Source: Aureimonas altamirensis (lineage in GTDB: Bacteria > Pseudomonadota > Alphaproteobacteria > Rhizobiales > Rhizobiaceae). Taken from it: DNA of 64,000 bases. The notes beneath the pieces were generated by a model, which was given only the letters and a program-made list of their open reading frames with translations, was not told the DNA's origin and made no database searches. The translations under genes were made by a program, and so were the position numbers. Shown piece after piece: positions 19,685 to 29,100 of this stretch; position 1 is the first letter of the stretch, and every line of letters begins with the position of its first letter. Where the stretch lies: positions 124,001 through 188,000 of the forward strand of contig NZ_BBWQ01000010.1 in NCBI RefSeq assembly GCF_001463885.1, read 5' to 3'.

Positions 19685-20242
19685 TTGCCCATGAGCGAAA
19701 ACCCGGACTTCAGAAAAGAACTCATTTCCATAATCCCCAGCCTGCGCGCATTCGCGGCATCGCTGGCGGGAAATTTCGACAGGGCCGACGACCTGGTTCA
19801 GGAAACGCTGGTGAAGGCCTGGGACAAGCAGCATACCTTTCAGCCGGGCACCAATCTCAAGGCGTGGCTGTTCACCATCCTGCGCAACGAATTCTATACG
19901 CAGATGCGCAAGAAGGGCCGCGAAGTGCAGGATGTCGACGGCATCCACGCGATGCAGCTTGCCGGCCACCCGGAGCAGCAGGGTCATCTGGACCTGCAGG
20001 ATTTCCGCAAGGCACTGGACCTTTTGCCCGACGACCAGCGCGAAGCCCTCGTGTTGATCGGCGCCTCCGGCTTTTCCTACGAGGAAGCGGCGGAAATCTG
20101 CAAATGCGCCGTCGGCACGATCAAGAGCCGCGTTTCGCGTGCCCGTACCCGCCTTGCCGAGACGCTTGGCATCGAGGGCGACGGAGAATACGGTCCCGAC
20201 TCGATCTCCTCGCAGATCATCGGCGTCGCCCCGGCTGCCTGA
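19685..20242 (+). CDS. ecfG: EcfG-type ECF sigma factor (general stress response)
   Basis: 185 residues with sigma region 2 (RADDLVQETLVKAWDK) and region 4 helix-turn-helix (YEEAAEICKCAVGTIKSR). It directs RNA polymerase to stress genes when PhyR-P titrates NepR. The annotated start at 19685 is a TTG directly after the nepR stop; ATG 19691 (MSENPDF) is equally plausible. Family promoters read GGAAC followed 18-19 nt later by TT, and two such sites lie downstream (20248 and 23166). Confidence 0.95.
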   Translation: MPMSENPDFRKELISIIPSLRAFAASLAGNFDRADDLVQETLVKAWDKQHTFQPGTNLKAWLFTILRNEFYTQMRKKGREVQDVDGIHAMQLAGHPEQQGHLDLQDFRKALDLLPDDQREALVLIGASGFSYEEAAEICKCAVGTIKSRVSRARTRLAETLGIEGDGEYGPDSISSQIIGVAPAA

Positions 20243-20247
20243 TCCCC

Positions 20248-20272
20248 GGAACGGAACCGGGCACTCCGCATT
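20248..20272 (+). promoter_or_regulatory. Candidate EcfG-dependent promoter ahead of the DUF883-like gene
   Basis: GGAAC at 20248-20252, then 16 nt, then CATT at 20269-20272. The -10 is one base off the common CGTT but matches the looser GGAAC-N18-TT form known for S. meliloti RpoE2. The element ends 57 nt before the start codon at 20329. It lies just 6 bp after the ecfG stop. Confidence 0.5.
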
Positions 20273-20328
20273 ATCCGGGGGAAGTGCAAACTGCATAACG
20301 ACCGCTCATTCGGAAGGGAATTTATTTC

Positions 20329-20658
20329 ATGTCGAGCATCAACCCCAGCGAATCCACGAACACTGACCCGACCGAGGGCGATCTGGAAGCGCAGGTGAAG
20401 CGGTTGCGCGAGGATCTCGCCGATGTCACCGAAACGCTGAAGGGCCTTGCGGGCAGCCGTGCCAGCAACGCGCGCGAACAGGCATTCGCCCTGAAGGACG
20501 ACATCAAGGAAACCGGAGAGCAGTATTTCCGTCAGGCTCAGGAGACGGTCGGCGAGCTGGAAGAGCAGCTCAGCGAGCGCGTTCGCTCCGAGCCGCTGAA
20601 GGCCGTTCTGATCGCTGCCGCGATCGGTTACTTCTACGCTCGCATCTTCAAAAACTGA
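20329..20658 (+). CDS. DUF883/ElaB-YqjD-like membrane-tethered stress protein
   Basis: 109 residues: an acidic, coiled-coil-forming N-terminal two-thirds (LEAQVKRLREDLADVTETL ... ETVGELEEQL) and a single C-terminal membrane segment (LKAVLIAAAIGYFYARIF). YqjD/ElaB proteins in enterics tether ribosomes to the inner membrane in stationary phase; the same role here is inference. It follows ecfG, has a candidate EcfG promoter, and is 3 bp from the next gene. Confidence 0.78.
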   Translation: MSSINPSESTNTDPTEGDLEAQVKRLREDLADVTETLKGLAGSRASNAREQAFALKDDIKETGEQYFRQAQETVGELEEQLSERVRSEPLKAVLIAAAIGYFYARIFKN

Positions 20659-20661
20659 TCG

Positions 20662-21102
20662 ATGATCGGGCAGTTCCTGGCCAAAGTCGTCACTGGTGAG
20701 GCCGGCATCTTCTTTGCCCGCCTCAAGCAGATGGCCGTCATCTATGTGCTGATGGCCATCGTGGCGCTTTTCCTTTTGCTCTTCCTGCTGATCGCGGCCT
20801 TCCTGTGGTTGGCGCAGGGCGTCGGCGCTCTGCCGGCAGCGCTTTACTTCTCCGGCGGGCTGGCGATGTTGCTGGTCGTTCTGTACGTCGTGCTTCTGGT
20901 TATCGGTCGCACGCCCAAGGAACGCGCCAGCGACCGTCTGCAGCGCGATGTGGCCTCCTTTGCCAGCGTCGCGGCCGTCAGCAACCTCCCGCTGATCCTG
21001 CATTCCGTGAAGCGTCGCAAAGGCCTCTTGGTCATACCGATCGTCGGGGCCGCTCTCTGGGCCGGCCTTCGGGCATTCTCGTCCAGACGCAACGTGCGTT
21101 AG
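20662..21102 (+). CDS. YqjE-like (phage-holin-superfamily) inner-membrane protein
   Basis: 146 residues with two long hydrophobic segments (about 26-58 and 60-83) and a third weaker one near the C-terminus (VIPIVGAALWAGL). This is the small Holin_3/YqjE type usually encoded beside a DUF883/YqjD gene, as here (3-bp gap). The function is unknown; the pairing suggests a membrane complex under stress control. A strong terminator follows. Confidence 0.72.
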   Translation: MIGQFLAKVVTGEAGIFFARLKQMAVIYVLMAIVALFLLLFLLIAAFLWLAQGVGALPAALYFSGGLAMLLVVLYVVLLVIGRTPKERASDRLQRDVASFASVAAVSNLPLILHSVKRRKGLLVIPIVGAALWAGLRAFSSRRNVR

Positions 21103-21132
21103 CAACTGGCGAGGTCCATCCTCGACCTTTTC

Positions 21133-21166
21133 AAAGCCGGCAGCCCAACGCTGCCGGCTTTCTTTT
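21133..21166 (+). terminator. Rho-independent terminator after the YqjE-like gene
   Basis: AAAGCCGGCAGC, short loop, GCTGCCGGCTTT, then CTTTTT. It closes the DUF883-YqjE unit. Confidence 0.88.
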
Positions 21167-21262
21167 TGCCTGCTGAAGGTTTCGTGACGGATCGAAAAGC
21201 CGGGAAATTCGTTTCCGAAGGAATGTTCGGTCGCTTACCGACCGGAGAAGAGGAAAACAATC

Positions 21263-21520
21263 ATGGCCGAAGAAATCCGCTCGACCGAAGCCAAGCAGGG
21301 AGTGAAGGGTAACCGCACTCTCACGATACTTCTGGTCGCCCTCGCCCTGTGCCTTGTCGTCTTCGCGGGACTCGGCATCTACGGCAAGGTCCTGCCGGAC
21401 CAGAACATCGATGGCCCGCAATCCAGCGGTGTCGAAACCTCGGCGCCGCCTCCGGCAGCCGGCGGGTCCAGTGGCGGTGTCGTCAGCCCGAACCAGACGA
21501 CGACCTCTCCGGCGCAGTAA
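21263..21520 (+). CDS. Small single-pass membrane protein, unknown function
   Basis: 85 residues. A charged cytoplasmic N-terminus, one membrane helix (about 20-39, LTILLVALALCLVVFAGLGI), then a low-complexity Gly/Ser/Pro/Thr periplasmic tail. I do not recognise a family. GAAGAGGAAAAC before ATG 21263 is a good ribosome site. It is 18 bp ahead of the next small gene, probably in one transcript. Confidence 0.6.
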   Translation: MAEEIRSTEAKQGVKGNRTLTILLVALALCLVVFAGLGIYGKVLPDQNIDGPQSSGVETSAPPPAAGGSSGGVVSPNQTTTSPAQ

Positions 21521-21538
21521 AAGGAAGGGTCAGACATC

Positions 21539-21907
21539 ATGTCCAGAATAACCACGAGCGACGATAGCCCCATTCTGCCGGTCGACACGGCTGTTGGTGA
21601 CGATGCGGACACGCCGGGCATCAGCCAGCCATTCACCCAGGCGGAGATCGAGGATCTGGTCAACGATACGACGATGCCGATCGAGGAACGCGTAGAGCGC
21701 CTGCACGGCATGGCCGAAACCTTGGGCACAAGGGAAGAAATGGATCGCGGCGGCGAGTTCGACCCGCTGATCGAACAGATCAACGAAGCGCTGGGCCTCC
21801 TGGCAGACGGGGGCCACACCTATGGAACCCCGGAATCCGTCGGCCTCGACCCGGAATACAGGTCGGACGCACGCGCGCCGGACGATACGGACGACAGGCC
21901 GCTCTGA
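21539..21907 (+). CDS. Acidic soluble protein of unknown function
   Basis: 122 residues, strongly acidic, no signal or membrane segment. It has a helical middle (FTQAEIEDLVNDTTMPIEER, then VERLHGMAETLG) and a disordered acidic tail ending DDTDDRPL. I do not recognise a family. Its place between stress-locus genes suggests, but does not show, membership of the EcfG regulon. Confidence 0.6.
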   Translation: MSRITTSDDSPILPVDTAVGDDADTPGISQPFTQAEIEDLVNDTTMPIEERVERLHGMAETLGTREEMDRGGEFDPLIEQINEALGLLADGGHTYGTPESVGLDPEYRSDARAPDDTDDRPL

Positions 21908-21930
21908 CCGGCGGACTTGATCGGAATATT

Positions 21931-21955
21931 CAACGGGCGCCCTGGGCGCCCGTTG
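21931..21955. terminator. Bidirectional hairpin between convergent genes
   Basis: CAACGGGCGCC, loop CTG, GGCGCCCGTTG: a perfect 11-bp stem lying 24 bp after the acidic-protein gene and 13 bp from the end of the convergent lipid kinase gene. The T-run is weak. Confidence 0.65.
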
Positions 21956-21967
21956 TCGTTCAGGGCA

Positions 21968-22879
21968 TCAGAGGTAAGAAGCCTCGTCGGGCACCAGTAC
22001 TTTCAAGCCACCATGCCGGATGCTGACAACCGACTTCGGCTCGAGCGATTCCAGCTCGCCGTCACGCACGGCGCGCCTGTCGCGTGCGATGCCCGGATAA
22101 TACAACTCTACCTGCTGTGCCTTCAGCACCGTCAGCGACGGGTTTTCCTTCCAGCGTCCGCGCCAGACATCGAACGCCAGCCGGGCAACTTCCGCCCTGT
22201 CCTTGGTGCGGCAGATATAGACGCCGAGCGCGCCCCCCTTCGGGTTGTCGGCAAAGGGCAGATGGCCGTCCCCGTACATGTTGTTCGATACGGCGACGGC
22301 GGGCGTCTCGATCTTCTCGAGTTTCCCGTCGATCTCGACGTCGAGGCGCACGAGCGGCAGGCTCTGCAGCGTCATCATGACGGCCTTGGTCGACGCCCAC
22401 ATCTTGCCGACGCGCGAGGCATAGTCGAACTTTTCCCGCATTCGCACCATCCGCGCATGAACGCCGACGGCGAACTGGTGCACGAATGGCTTGTCGTTCA
22501 CCATGGCGATATCGACATCGACGACGATGCCCGACGCCAATGCGTTGACGGCGGCCGCCAGTTCCAGCGGGATCTGCAGCGTCCGGGCATACAGGTTCAT
22601 CGTGCCGGCCGGCAGGATGGCGAGCGCGATGTCGGTGCCCGCAACCGCGCCTGCGGCACAGCTGACCGTGCCGTCGCCGCCCCCCACCATCAGGACATCG
22701 ATGTCGGTGCGGGCCGCCACCTGGCCGATCGCGTGGGCGATATCATGACCGTCCACGACTTCGATTTCGACCCGGTGACCATGCAGGGTGAATTCGTCGC
22801 GGATGAGCGCGGTAAGAAGATCCAGATTGGTCGTTCTCAGCGTTCCGCCCGTGCGGTTCAGAATCACATGTACGTCCAT
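21968..22879 (-). CDS. Lipid kinase, diacylglycerol/sphingoid-base kinase family
   Basis: 303 residues. The nucleotide-binding motif VGGGDGTVS and the following LPAGTMNLYAR place it in the DAGK catalytic (LCB5/YegS) family, which phosphorylates lipid substrates at the inner membrane. The C-terminal half carries the typical beta-sandwich (AVSNNMYGDGHLPFADNP). The exact lipid is unknown. ATG 22879 heads the gene, divergent from the DUF1328 gene. Confidence 0.85.
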   Translation of the reverse strand: MDVHVILNRTGGTLRTTNLDLLTALIRDEFTLHGHRVEIEVVDGHDIAHAIGQVAARTDIDVLMVGGGDGTVSCAAGAVAGTDIALAILPAGTMNLYARTLQIPLELAAAVNALASGIVVDVDIAMVNDKPFVHQFAVGVHARMVRMREKFDYASRVGKMWASTKAVMMTLQSLPLVRLDVEIDGKLEKIETPAVAVSNNMYGDGHLPFADNPKGGALGVYICRTKDRAEVARLAFDVWRGRWKENPSLTVLKAQQVELYYPGIARDRRAVRDGELESLEPKSVVSIRHGGLKVLVPDEASYL

Positions 22880-22985
22880 GCGTCAGGCACCCCTTTTCAG
22901 TCGCAGGCCCTCGGCCTGCGGCGGAACGCGCGCAAAGCCCTTTCGTTTCATGGACGGGAACGGCCCCGCAGGAAAGAGAGATGCC

Positions 22986-23150
22986 ATGCTTGAGTGGATC
23001 GTCATACTTCTCATCGTCGCCGCCATCGCAAGCCTTCTAGGATTTCGCGGCGTTGCGGGTGCGTCGGCCGGCCTGGCCAGGATCCTTATTTTCATCGTTC
23101 TGGCCGGCATTCTGCTGCTGCTTCTTTTCGGCGTCATCGTCTTCGCCTGA
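22986..23150 (+). CDS. DUF1328 (UPF0391/YtjA-like) small membrane protein
   Basis: 54 residues, almost entirely two hydrophobic helices separated by GFRGVAGASAGLAR, the hallmark of the YtjA family. Function unknown; members are stress-induced in several proteobacteria. GAAAGAGAG lies ahead of ATG 22986. Confidence 0.85.
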   Translation: MLEWIVILLIVAAIASLLGFRGVAGASAGLARILIFIVLAGILLLLLFGVIVFA

Positions 23151-23165
23151 CATCGCCGTGATGGC

Positions 23166-23191
23166 GGAACCGATCCGCCGCGAGCGTGGTT
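23166..23191 (+). promoter_or_regulatory. Candidate EcfG-dependent promoter of the PRC-barrel gene
   Basis: GGAAC at 23166-23170, 17 nt, then GGTT at 23188-23191 (GGAAC-N19-TT). It ends 57 nt before the start codon, the same distance as the candidate at 20248. Confidence 0.5.
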
Positions 23192-23248
23192 TTGCTCTCG
23201 AAACCGCAGGATGCGCACATCCGCATCACCGGATACGGGAGACTACCT

Positions 23249-24772
23249 ATGCTACGCAAACTTCTTGCAACTTCCGCCATGGCAACGCTTCTCGCGACCG
23301 GCGCCATCGCGCAGGAAGCCAACACGCCGGCAGCAACCGAGGCTGCGCCCGCTGCTACCGAAACCGGCTCCATGGCCGCTGAGCCGGCAACGGCACCGGC
23401 CGGGCACTCTGCAGCGTCCTTCGACTACATCACCGCATTGTCCGCCGGTCAGCACCTGTCCGACGACATGGTTGGCGCCGATGTCATGATGGAAGGCGCA
23501 ACGGACCAGCAGGCCGGTGAGATCCAGAACCTCGTGGTCAGCGCCGACGGCACCGTTCTGGCGGCCGTGCTGCGCACCGGCGATGCGCTGGGCGACGAGT
23601 CCCGCGATGTTGCCGTACCGTTCGACAAGTTCGCATGGTCGATGAACGAGAACAACGAGCCGACGGCCACGCTGACCGCCACCGTCGACGAGATCTCGGC
23701 CGCGCCGACCTTTACCAGCAACGAAGACACGGCAGCCGCCACGACGGGCACGATGGCCCCGGCCGGTGGCACGGCGACGACACCGGCCCCGGCAGGTGAG
23801 ATGGCCGCGACACCGGCTCCGGCAGGTGAGATGGCCGCGACACCGGCTCCGGCAGGTGAGATGGCTGCGACGCCGGCCCCGGATAGCACCATGGGAACGC
23901 CGGCCACCACGACGGCCGACACCGGCATGGGCGGAGAGTATCTGGCAACGCTTGCAGCGGACCAGTATCTGGCTGACGACCTTGTCGGCGACAGCGTCTA
24001 CACCGGCCCGACCAACGATTCCGACAATATCGGCAACATCAACAACCTCGTCATCAACGAAGACGGCACCATCGCCGGCCTGATCGTCGGCGTCGGTGGC
24101 TTCCTGGGCATCGGCGAAAAGAATGTCGGCGTCCCGTTCGATGCCGTCGCCCTGACCAACAACGAAGAAGGCGAGCAGCATGCAAGCCTGGTCGTGACCC
24201 GTGAGGATCTCGACGCGGCTCCGGCCTTCGACAACGACGCTTCCGAGGACATGGCAGCCGCGCCGGCCGCCACCGAAACGAGCCCGGCCGGAACCACCGG
24301 TGGCACGATGGCCGCTGGCACCGGCATGGCCGCCGGCACTGCGGCGGGCACCGGCATGGCAGCCGCCCCGGCCGAGACCGACGCCACCACCACGGCCTCG
24401 ACCGGCGGCACCAGCCGTCCGGCAGACCTGACGCCGGTTGCCGGAGCCGAACTGACGGCCGACAATTTGATCGGCACGACGGTCTACGGTCCGGATGACA
24501 GCTCCATCGGCAGCATCGGCGATATCGCCCTGACGGCCGAAGGCCAGGTCGATGCCGTGATCGTCGATGTCGGCGGGTTCCTCGGCATTGGCGCCAAGCC
24601 GGTCGCCGTTGCCATGGACAACCTCCAGTTCATGCGGGACTCCGGCGGTTCCATGTACCTGACGACCGACTTCACGCAGGACGAGCTGGAAGCGGCGCCG
24701 GAATACAACCGCGATACCTATGCCGACAGCCGCGATACGATGCGGATCGAAAGCGGCGCGACAGCGCAGTAA
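23249..24772 (+). CDS. Secreted protein with three PRC-barrel domains
   Basis: 507 residues: a signal peptide (cleaved near AIAQE), then three PRC-barrel-like domains at about 65-152, 236-325 and 398-484, joined by Ala/Pro/Thr/Met-rich linkers. Domains two and three share VGGFLGIGxK followed by VPFD or VAMD; the first is more diverged. PRC barrels are small beta barrels that bind proteins or RNA, but exported multi-copy versions in rhizobia have no settled function. The linker after domain one holds three exact ten-residue repeats. A candidate EcfG promoter lies upstream and a terminator downstream, so it is probably monocistronic. Confidence 0.82.
   Translation: MLRKLLATSAMATLLATGAIAQEANTPAATEAAPAATETGSMAAEPATAPAGHSAASFDYITALSAGQHLSDDMVGADVMMEGATDQQAGEIQNLVVSADGTVLAAVLRTGDALGDESRDVAVPFDKFAWSMNENNEPTATLTATVDEISAAPTFTSNEDTAAATTGTMAPAGGTATTPAPAGEMAATPAPAGEMAATPAPAGEMAATPAPDSTMGTPATTTADTGMGGEYLATLAADQYLADDLVGDSVYTGPTNDSDNIGNINNLVINEDGTIAGLIVGVGGFLGIGEKNVGVPFDAVALTNNEEGEQHASLVVTREDLDAAPAFDNDASEDMAAAPAATETSPAGTTGGTMAAGTGMAAGTAAGTGMAAAPAETDATTTASTGGTSRPADLTPVAGAELTADNLIGTTVYGPDDSSIGSIGDIALTAEGQVDAVIVDVGGFLGIGAKPVAVAMDNLQFMRDSGGSMYLTTDFTQDELEAAPEYNRDTYADSRDTMRIESGATAQ
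23781..23880 (+). repeat. 30-bp tandem repeat in the PRC-barrel linker
   Basis: Three 30-bp units at 23781, 23811 and 23841 plus a partial unit at 23871, encoding TPAPAGEMAA. The units differ at only one or two bases, so recent slippage is likely. Confidence 0.95.
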
Positions 24773-24792
24773 CGACGGTCACAAACACGAGA

Positions 24793-24818
24793 GAGCCCGG
24801 CCCAGTGCCGGGCTTTTT
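24793..24818 (+). terminator. Rho-independent terminator after the PRC-barrel gene
   Basis: AGCCCGGC, loop CCAGT, GCCGGGCT followed by TTTT. Confidence 0.88.
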
Positions 24819-24917
24819 CGCATTGCGGCAACAATTCGTAACGTTTGCACCCAGATTCAGCGGTATTGTAAGTCCAGAACGTCGGCGACGCCCGACACTC
24901 CAGCACGAAAGGCGCCG

Positions 24918-26192
24918 ATGGCACTTCTTCGTCAAGCCTTGGCTAGCATCGCCGTTCTGGCCGTATTCGCACTTGTCGCCCTCTGGGCGTTCGAGGCCCC
25001 CGGTCGCTTCCTGCTGTCGCATCGCGAGGCCCTGCCCGGCCCGCTCGTCCATGTGGTGGAAAGCGTTTCGCGGGCTGGAGACAAGGTCGGTCCAACCTCT
25101 GTGGCCGCCGGCGATGCCCTGTCGCGCACGCTGGTCGTCACCGACGCCGCGACGCCGGACCGCACACGCGACAGGCTGCGCGTCATTGGAACCGGCCAGG
25201 CCCTGTCCACCGTTGCGATCCATCCCGATGCGTCGGGCCTGATCACCGAAATCCGCTTCCGCTCCGGAGACCGCGTCCAGCAGGGCCAGGTCCTGGCCGT
25301 TTTGCAAAGCGACGCCGAGACGGTGGCCGTCGAGCGGGCGAAGATCGCGCTGGAAGCCGCGCAGGATCAGGTCCGGCGTTATCGGGCGCTGCTCAATTCC
25401 AACTCCATCACATCGGTGCAGTTCGACGAGGTGCGTCGTGCCGCGGAAGCCGCCGCGTTGGACCTGCGTGCCGCCGAGATCAGCCTGGACGACCGGCGCA
25501 TCGTGGCGCCGATCGGCGGGATCGTCGGCCTCGTCACTATCGAGCCCGGCAGCTACGTGTCCAGCGACACGCTTGTGGCTACAGTGGACGACCGCTCGAA
25601 ACTGAAGGTCGTGATCTCGGTGCCGGAAGCGTTCGTTCCGGAAATCGCCATCGGCCACGCGGTCACCGCAACGCCGACGACGCGGACCGGCCGCAGCTAC
25701 GATGGCGAGGTCACCGCGCTGGATAATCGTATCGACGAGACCAGCCGCACCTTGCGCGCCGAAGCGACGGTCGACAACAGCTCCGATATCCTGCGTCCGG
25801 GAATGTCCTTTACGGTCGATATCGCCTTCAATGGCCAGGATTACCTGTCCGTCGATGCGCTTGCGATCCAGTGGGAGCGCGCCGGGCCCTTCGTCTGGGC
25901 CGTCGCGGGCGGAGAGGCGCGCAAGGCGCGGATCGAGATTATCGAGCGCAACGTTGACCGCGTCCTTGTTGCCTCGCAAAGCCTTCGGGCGGGCCAGCCC
26001 GTGGTGACCGAAGGCGTGCAGCAGCTTCGCGAGGGCGCCCCCGTGCGCGTGGAAGATCCGGAGGCGCTCCCGGATGTGCCCCATGCGCCGGAAGCGACGC
26101 CCACCGTGGACCGCGATGGCAGCGTCGAGCGAAACCGCGCCGGACTTGCCCCGGCCGGCCGCCTTGCCGACAGCCGGGCTGCAGCACGATGA
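24918..26192 (+). CDS. RND efflux periplasmic adaptor (membrane fusion protein)
   Basis: 424 residues. An N-terminal membrane anchor (about 8-25), a lipoyl/barrel-sandwich domain (IHPDASGLITEIRF, GDRVQQGQVLAVL), a helical hairpin (KIALEAAQDQVRRYRALLN) and a beta-barrel domain. It bridges the RND pump to an outer-membrane channel; no channel gene is beside it. The C-terminal tail after about residue 385 is Pro/Ala/Arg-rich. The stop overlaps the pump's ATG. Confidence 0.9.
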   Translation: MALLRQALASIAVLAVFALVALWAFEAPGRFLLSHREALPGPLVHVVESVSRAGDKVGPTSVAAGDALSRTLVVTDAATPDRTRDRLRVIGTGQALSTVAIHPDASGLITEIRFRSGDRVQQGQVLAVLQSDAETVAVERAKIALEAAQDQVRRYRALLNSNSITSVQFDEVRRAAEAAALDLRAAEISLDDRRIVAPIGGIVGLVTIEPGSYVSSDTLVATVDDRSKLKVVISVPEAFVPEIAIGHAVTATPTTRTGRSYDGEVTALDNRIDETSRTLRAEATVDNSSDILRPGMSFTVDIAFNGQDYLSVDALAIQWERAGPFVWAVAGGEARKARIEIIERNVDRVLVASQSLRAGQPVVTEGVQQLREGAPVRVEDPEALPDVPHAPEATPTVDRDGSVERNRAGLAPAGRLADSRAAAR

Positions 26193-29100
26193 GCGGCGGC
26201 CGCGTCCGCGACGGGGTCACCAAGTTCACCTCGCTGTTCATCCGTCGCCCTGTCCTGACGCTGGTTCTCAACCTTCTCATCATCGTTGCCGGACTGGCAG
26301 CCCTGCAGTCTGTGGAAATCCGCGAACTGCCGAATGTCGACCGGCCGGTCATCACCGTGTCCACCACGTTCGAAAGCGCCTCCCCCGAGGCGGTCGACAG
26401 GCAGGTGACGAGCGAGGTGGAAAGCGCCGTCGCGCGTGTTCCCGGCATCGTATCCATTTCGTCCACCTCGCGGCTCGGCAACAGCCGTGTGGTGATCGAG
26501 TTTTCCAGCGCGACCGACCTGAATGTCGCTGCCAGCGACGTCACCAACGCCGTCGCCGCCATCGCCAATCGCCTGCCCGACGATGCCGACGAGCCGCGCA
26601 TCGTCAAGGCGGATGCCGATGCCGACGCCATGATGCGTCTTGCCGTTCTTTCCCCCGACATGCGCATCGAGGACATGACAGACCTCGTCGACGACCAGAT
26701 CGCCAACCGCATCGCGGCTGTCGAGGGCGTTGCGGAAGTGACGTTGACGGGCGAGCGCGAGCGGCAGGTCTATATCGACATACGGCCCGACGAGCTGGCA
26801 ACGCGCGGCCTGACGCTCGGCGATCTGTCGAACGCGCTGGCCAACGCGTCGTTGGACGTTCCGGCGGGTGCGCTGGAATCGGCAACGCAGAAGCTGGTCG
26901 TGCGGGCCGACGCCAGCCTTGCCGATCCGGCATCCTTCGCCAACGTCATGCTGGACAGGACAACGCGCCTGTCCGATGTCGCCAACATCCGCTTCGGTCC
27001 GGACGAGGCATCCTCGAAGCTGCGGGTCAACGGCCAGACCGGCATCGGCCTCGATATCGTACGGCAGGCCGGTGCATCCACGATCGCGATTTCCGAAGGC
27101 GTCCGCGCCGCCGCCGAAGAGTTGAACGCCGGCTTCAGCGACGGCACCCGCGTCGTCGTCATCAGCGACGAGGCCGTCTTCATCAACGGCTCGATCCACG
27201 AGGTGGAGCTGACGCTGGCGCTGGCGGTGCTGATCGTCGTCGCCGTCATCTACCTCTTCCTCCTGTCGATGCGCGCGACCCTGATCCCCACCGTGACGAT
27301 CCCGATCGCCCTGATCGGCGTCGTCGCGTGCATCTATCTTGCCGGCTTCTCCATCAACATCATCACCCTTCTGGCGTTGGTGCTGGCCACCGGCCTTGTG
27401 GTGGACGACGCGATCATCGTCCTGGAAAACATCGTGCGTCGCCGCGACATGGGGCTGACACCCCAGGCGGCGGCCGTCGTCGGCACACGCGAAGTCTTCT
27501 TCGCCGTCATCTCCACGACGGCCACGCTGGCTGCGGTCTTCGTTCCCATCTCCTTCCTGCCCGGCGTTGCGGGCGGACTGTTCCGGGAGTTCGGCTTCGT
27601 GCTGGCCCTGGCGGTCACCCTGTCCAGCTTCATTGCCCTGACCCTGTGCCCGATGCTGGCATCCCGCATCATCGGGACGCGCAAACAGGAAGTTGCCCCC
27701 GGCCGCTTCAAGCGCGGCACGATGGCGCTCGGCAACCGCCTTGCAGGCCTTTACGCGCGGCTGCTTCGCCTGTCGCTGCGCTTTCCGCTGGTGGTCGTTG
27801 CCGGCTCGGTCGTCTTCGCGGGGATCGCCGCCATCGCCTATCGCGACATCCCCCAGCAGCTGACACCGGCCGAAGATCGCGGAACGGTCCTGATGATGAT
27901 CTCGGCCCCGCAAAGCGCCAGCCTCGATTATCTCGACGCGCAGATGCGGCGGGTGGAAGCCGTCGTGATGCCCTATGTGGAGCATGGCGAGGCAACCAGC
28001 GTCTACGCGCGGATCGGCGTCTTCACCGGCAACTCGGCCTTCATGGTGATGCCGCTGACGGGCTGGAACCAGCGCGAGCGCAGCCAGCAGGATATCGCCG
28101 ACGAGCTGAACGCGGCCTTCGCCGAAATTCCGGGCGTCCAGGCGCGGGTGATCCAGCCCAACTCCCTCGGCATCCGCGGCGGTGGACGCGGCCTGCAATT
28201 TGCGCTGACCGGCATCAGCTACGACGTCCTGTCCGATACGGCCGAGCGCCTGCGCGACGCCATGGCCGACGATGGGCGCTGGGGCCGCGTGCAGCTTGCC
28301 TACGATACGACGCAACCGCAGCTCTCGGTGTCCATCGACCGCGAGCGTGCCTCGGATCTCGGCATCGACATCGACGGGCTGGCGACGGCGGTACAGGCGC
28401 TGCTGGACGGGCGGGAGATCGGCACGACCTTCGTGGAAGACCGTTCCGTTCCCATCCGCCTGATCTCGTCCGCCGTGCCGGTGAACGACCCCGCCGACCT
28501 CGGCAATGTCCATCTTCGTACCGGCGATGGCCGTTTCGTGCCGCTGTCGACCATCGCAACCGTCACGGAGGAAGCCATCGCGCCCACCCTGTCGCGGGAA
28601 AGCCAGAGCCGCGCCGTCGGCCTGTCGGCCGACCTGACGCCGGGCTATGCCATCGGCGACGGCTGGCAGGATGTCGTCGAGTTTGCCCGGCCCCTGCTGC
28701 CGGCCGGGGTACAGATCGTACCGCTGGCAGAAGCGGCGACGCTGCAACAGACATCCAGCGGCCTTGCGCTCGTCTTCGCCTTTGCCATCATCATCGTCTT
28801 CCTGGTCCTGGCCGCGCAGTTCGAAAGCTTCGTCTCGGCGCTCATCATCCTCGTTACCGTGCCCTTCGGGCTTGCCTGTGCGGTCTATGCGCTGCTTCTC
28901 TTCGGCGAGAGCCTGAACCTCTACAGCCAGATCGGGCTTGTCCTGCTGGTCGGCATCATGGCCAAGAACGGCATTCTGGTCGTCGAGTTCGCCAACCAGC
29001 TCCGCGAGCAGGGGCGCAGCGTGCGCGAGGCCGTCGAGGAGGCCGCCCTGATCCGGCTGCGGCCCGTTATGATGACGATGATCGCAACCATCGTCGGCGG

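Noticed and set aside
25841-28747. A very long open frame antisense to the RND pump genes (and similar ones opposite yejF, preA and mrpA).
   Set aside because: High GC content leaves opposite frames free of stops. The protein is low in recognisable domains, while the sense strand encodes full-length, motif-complete proteins.
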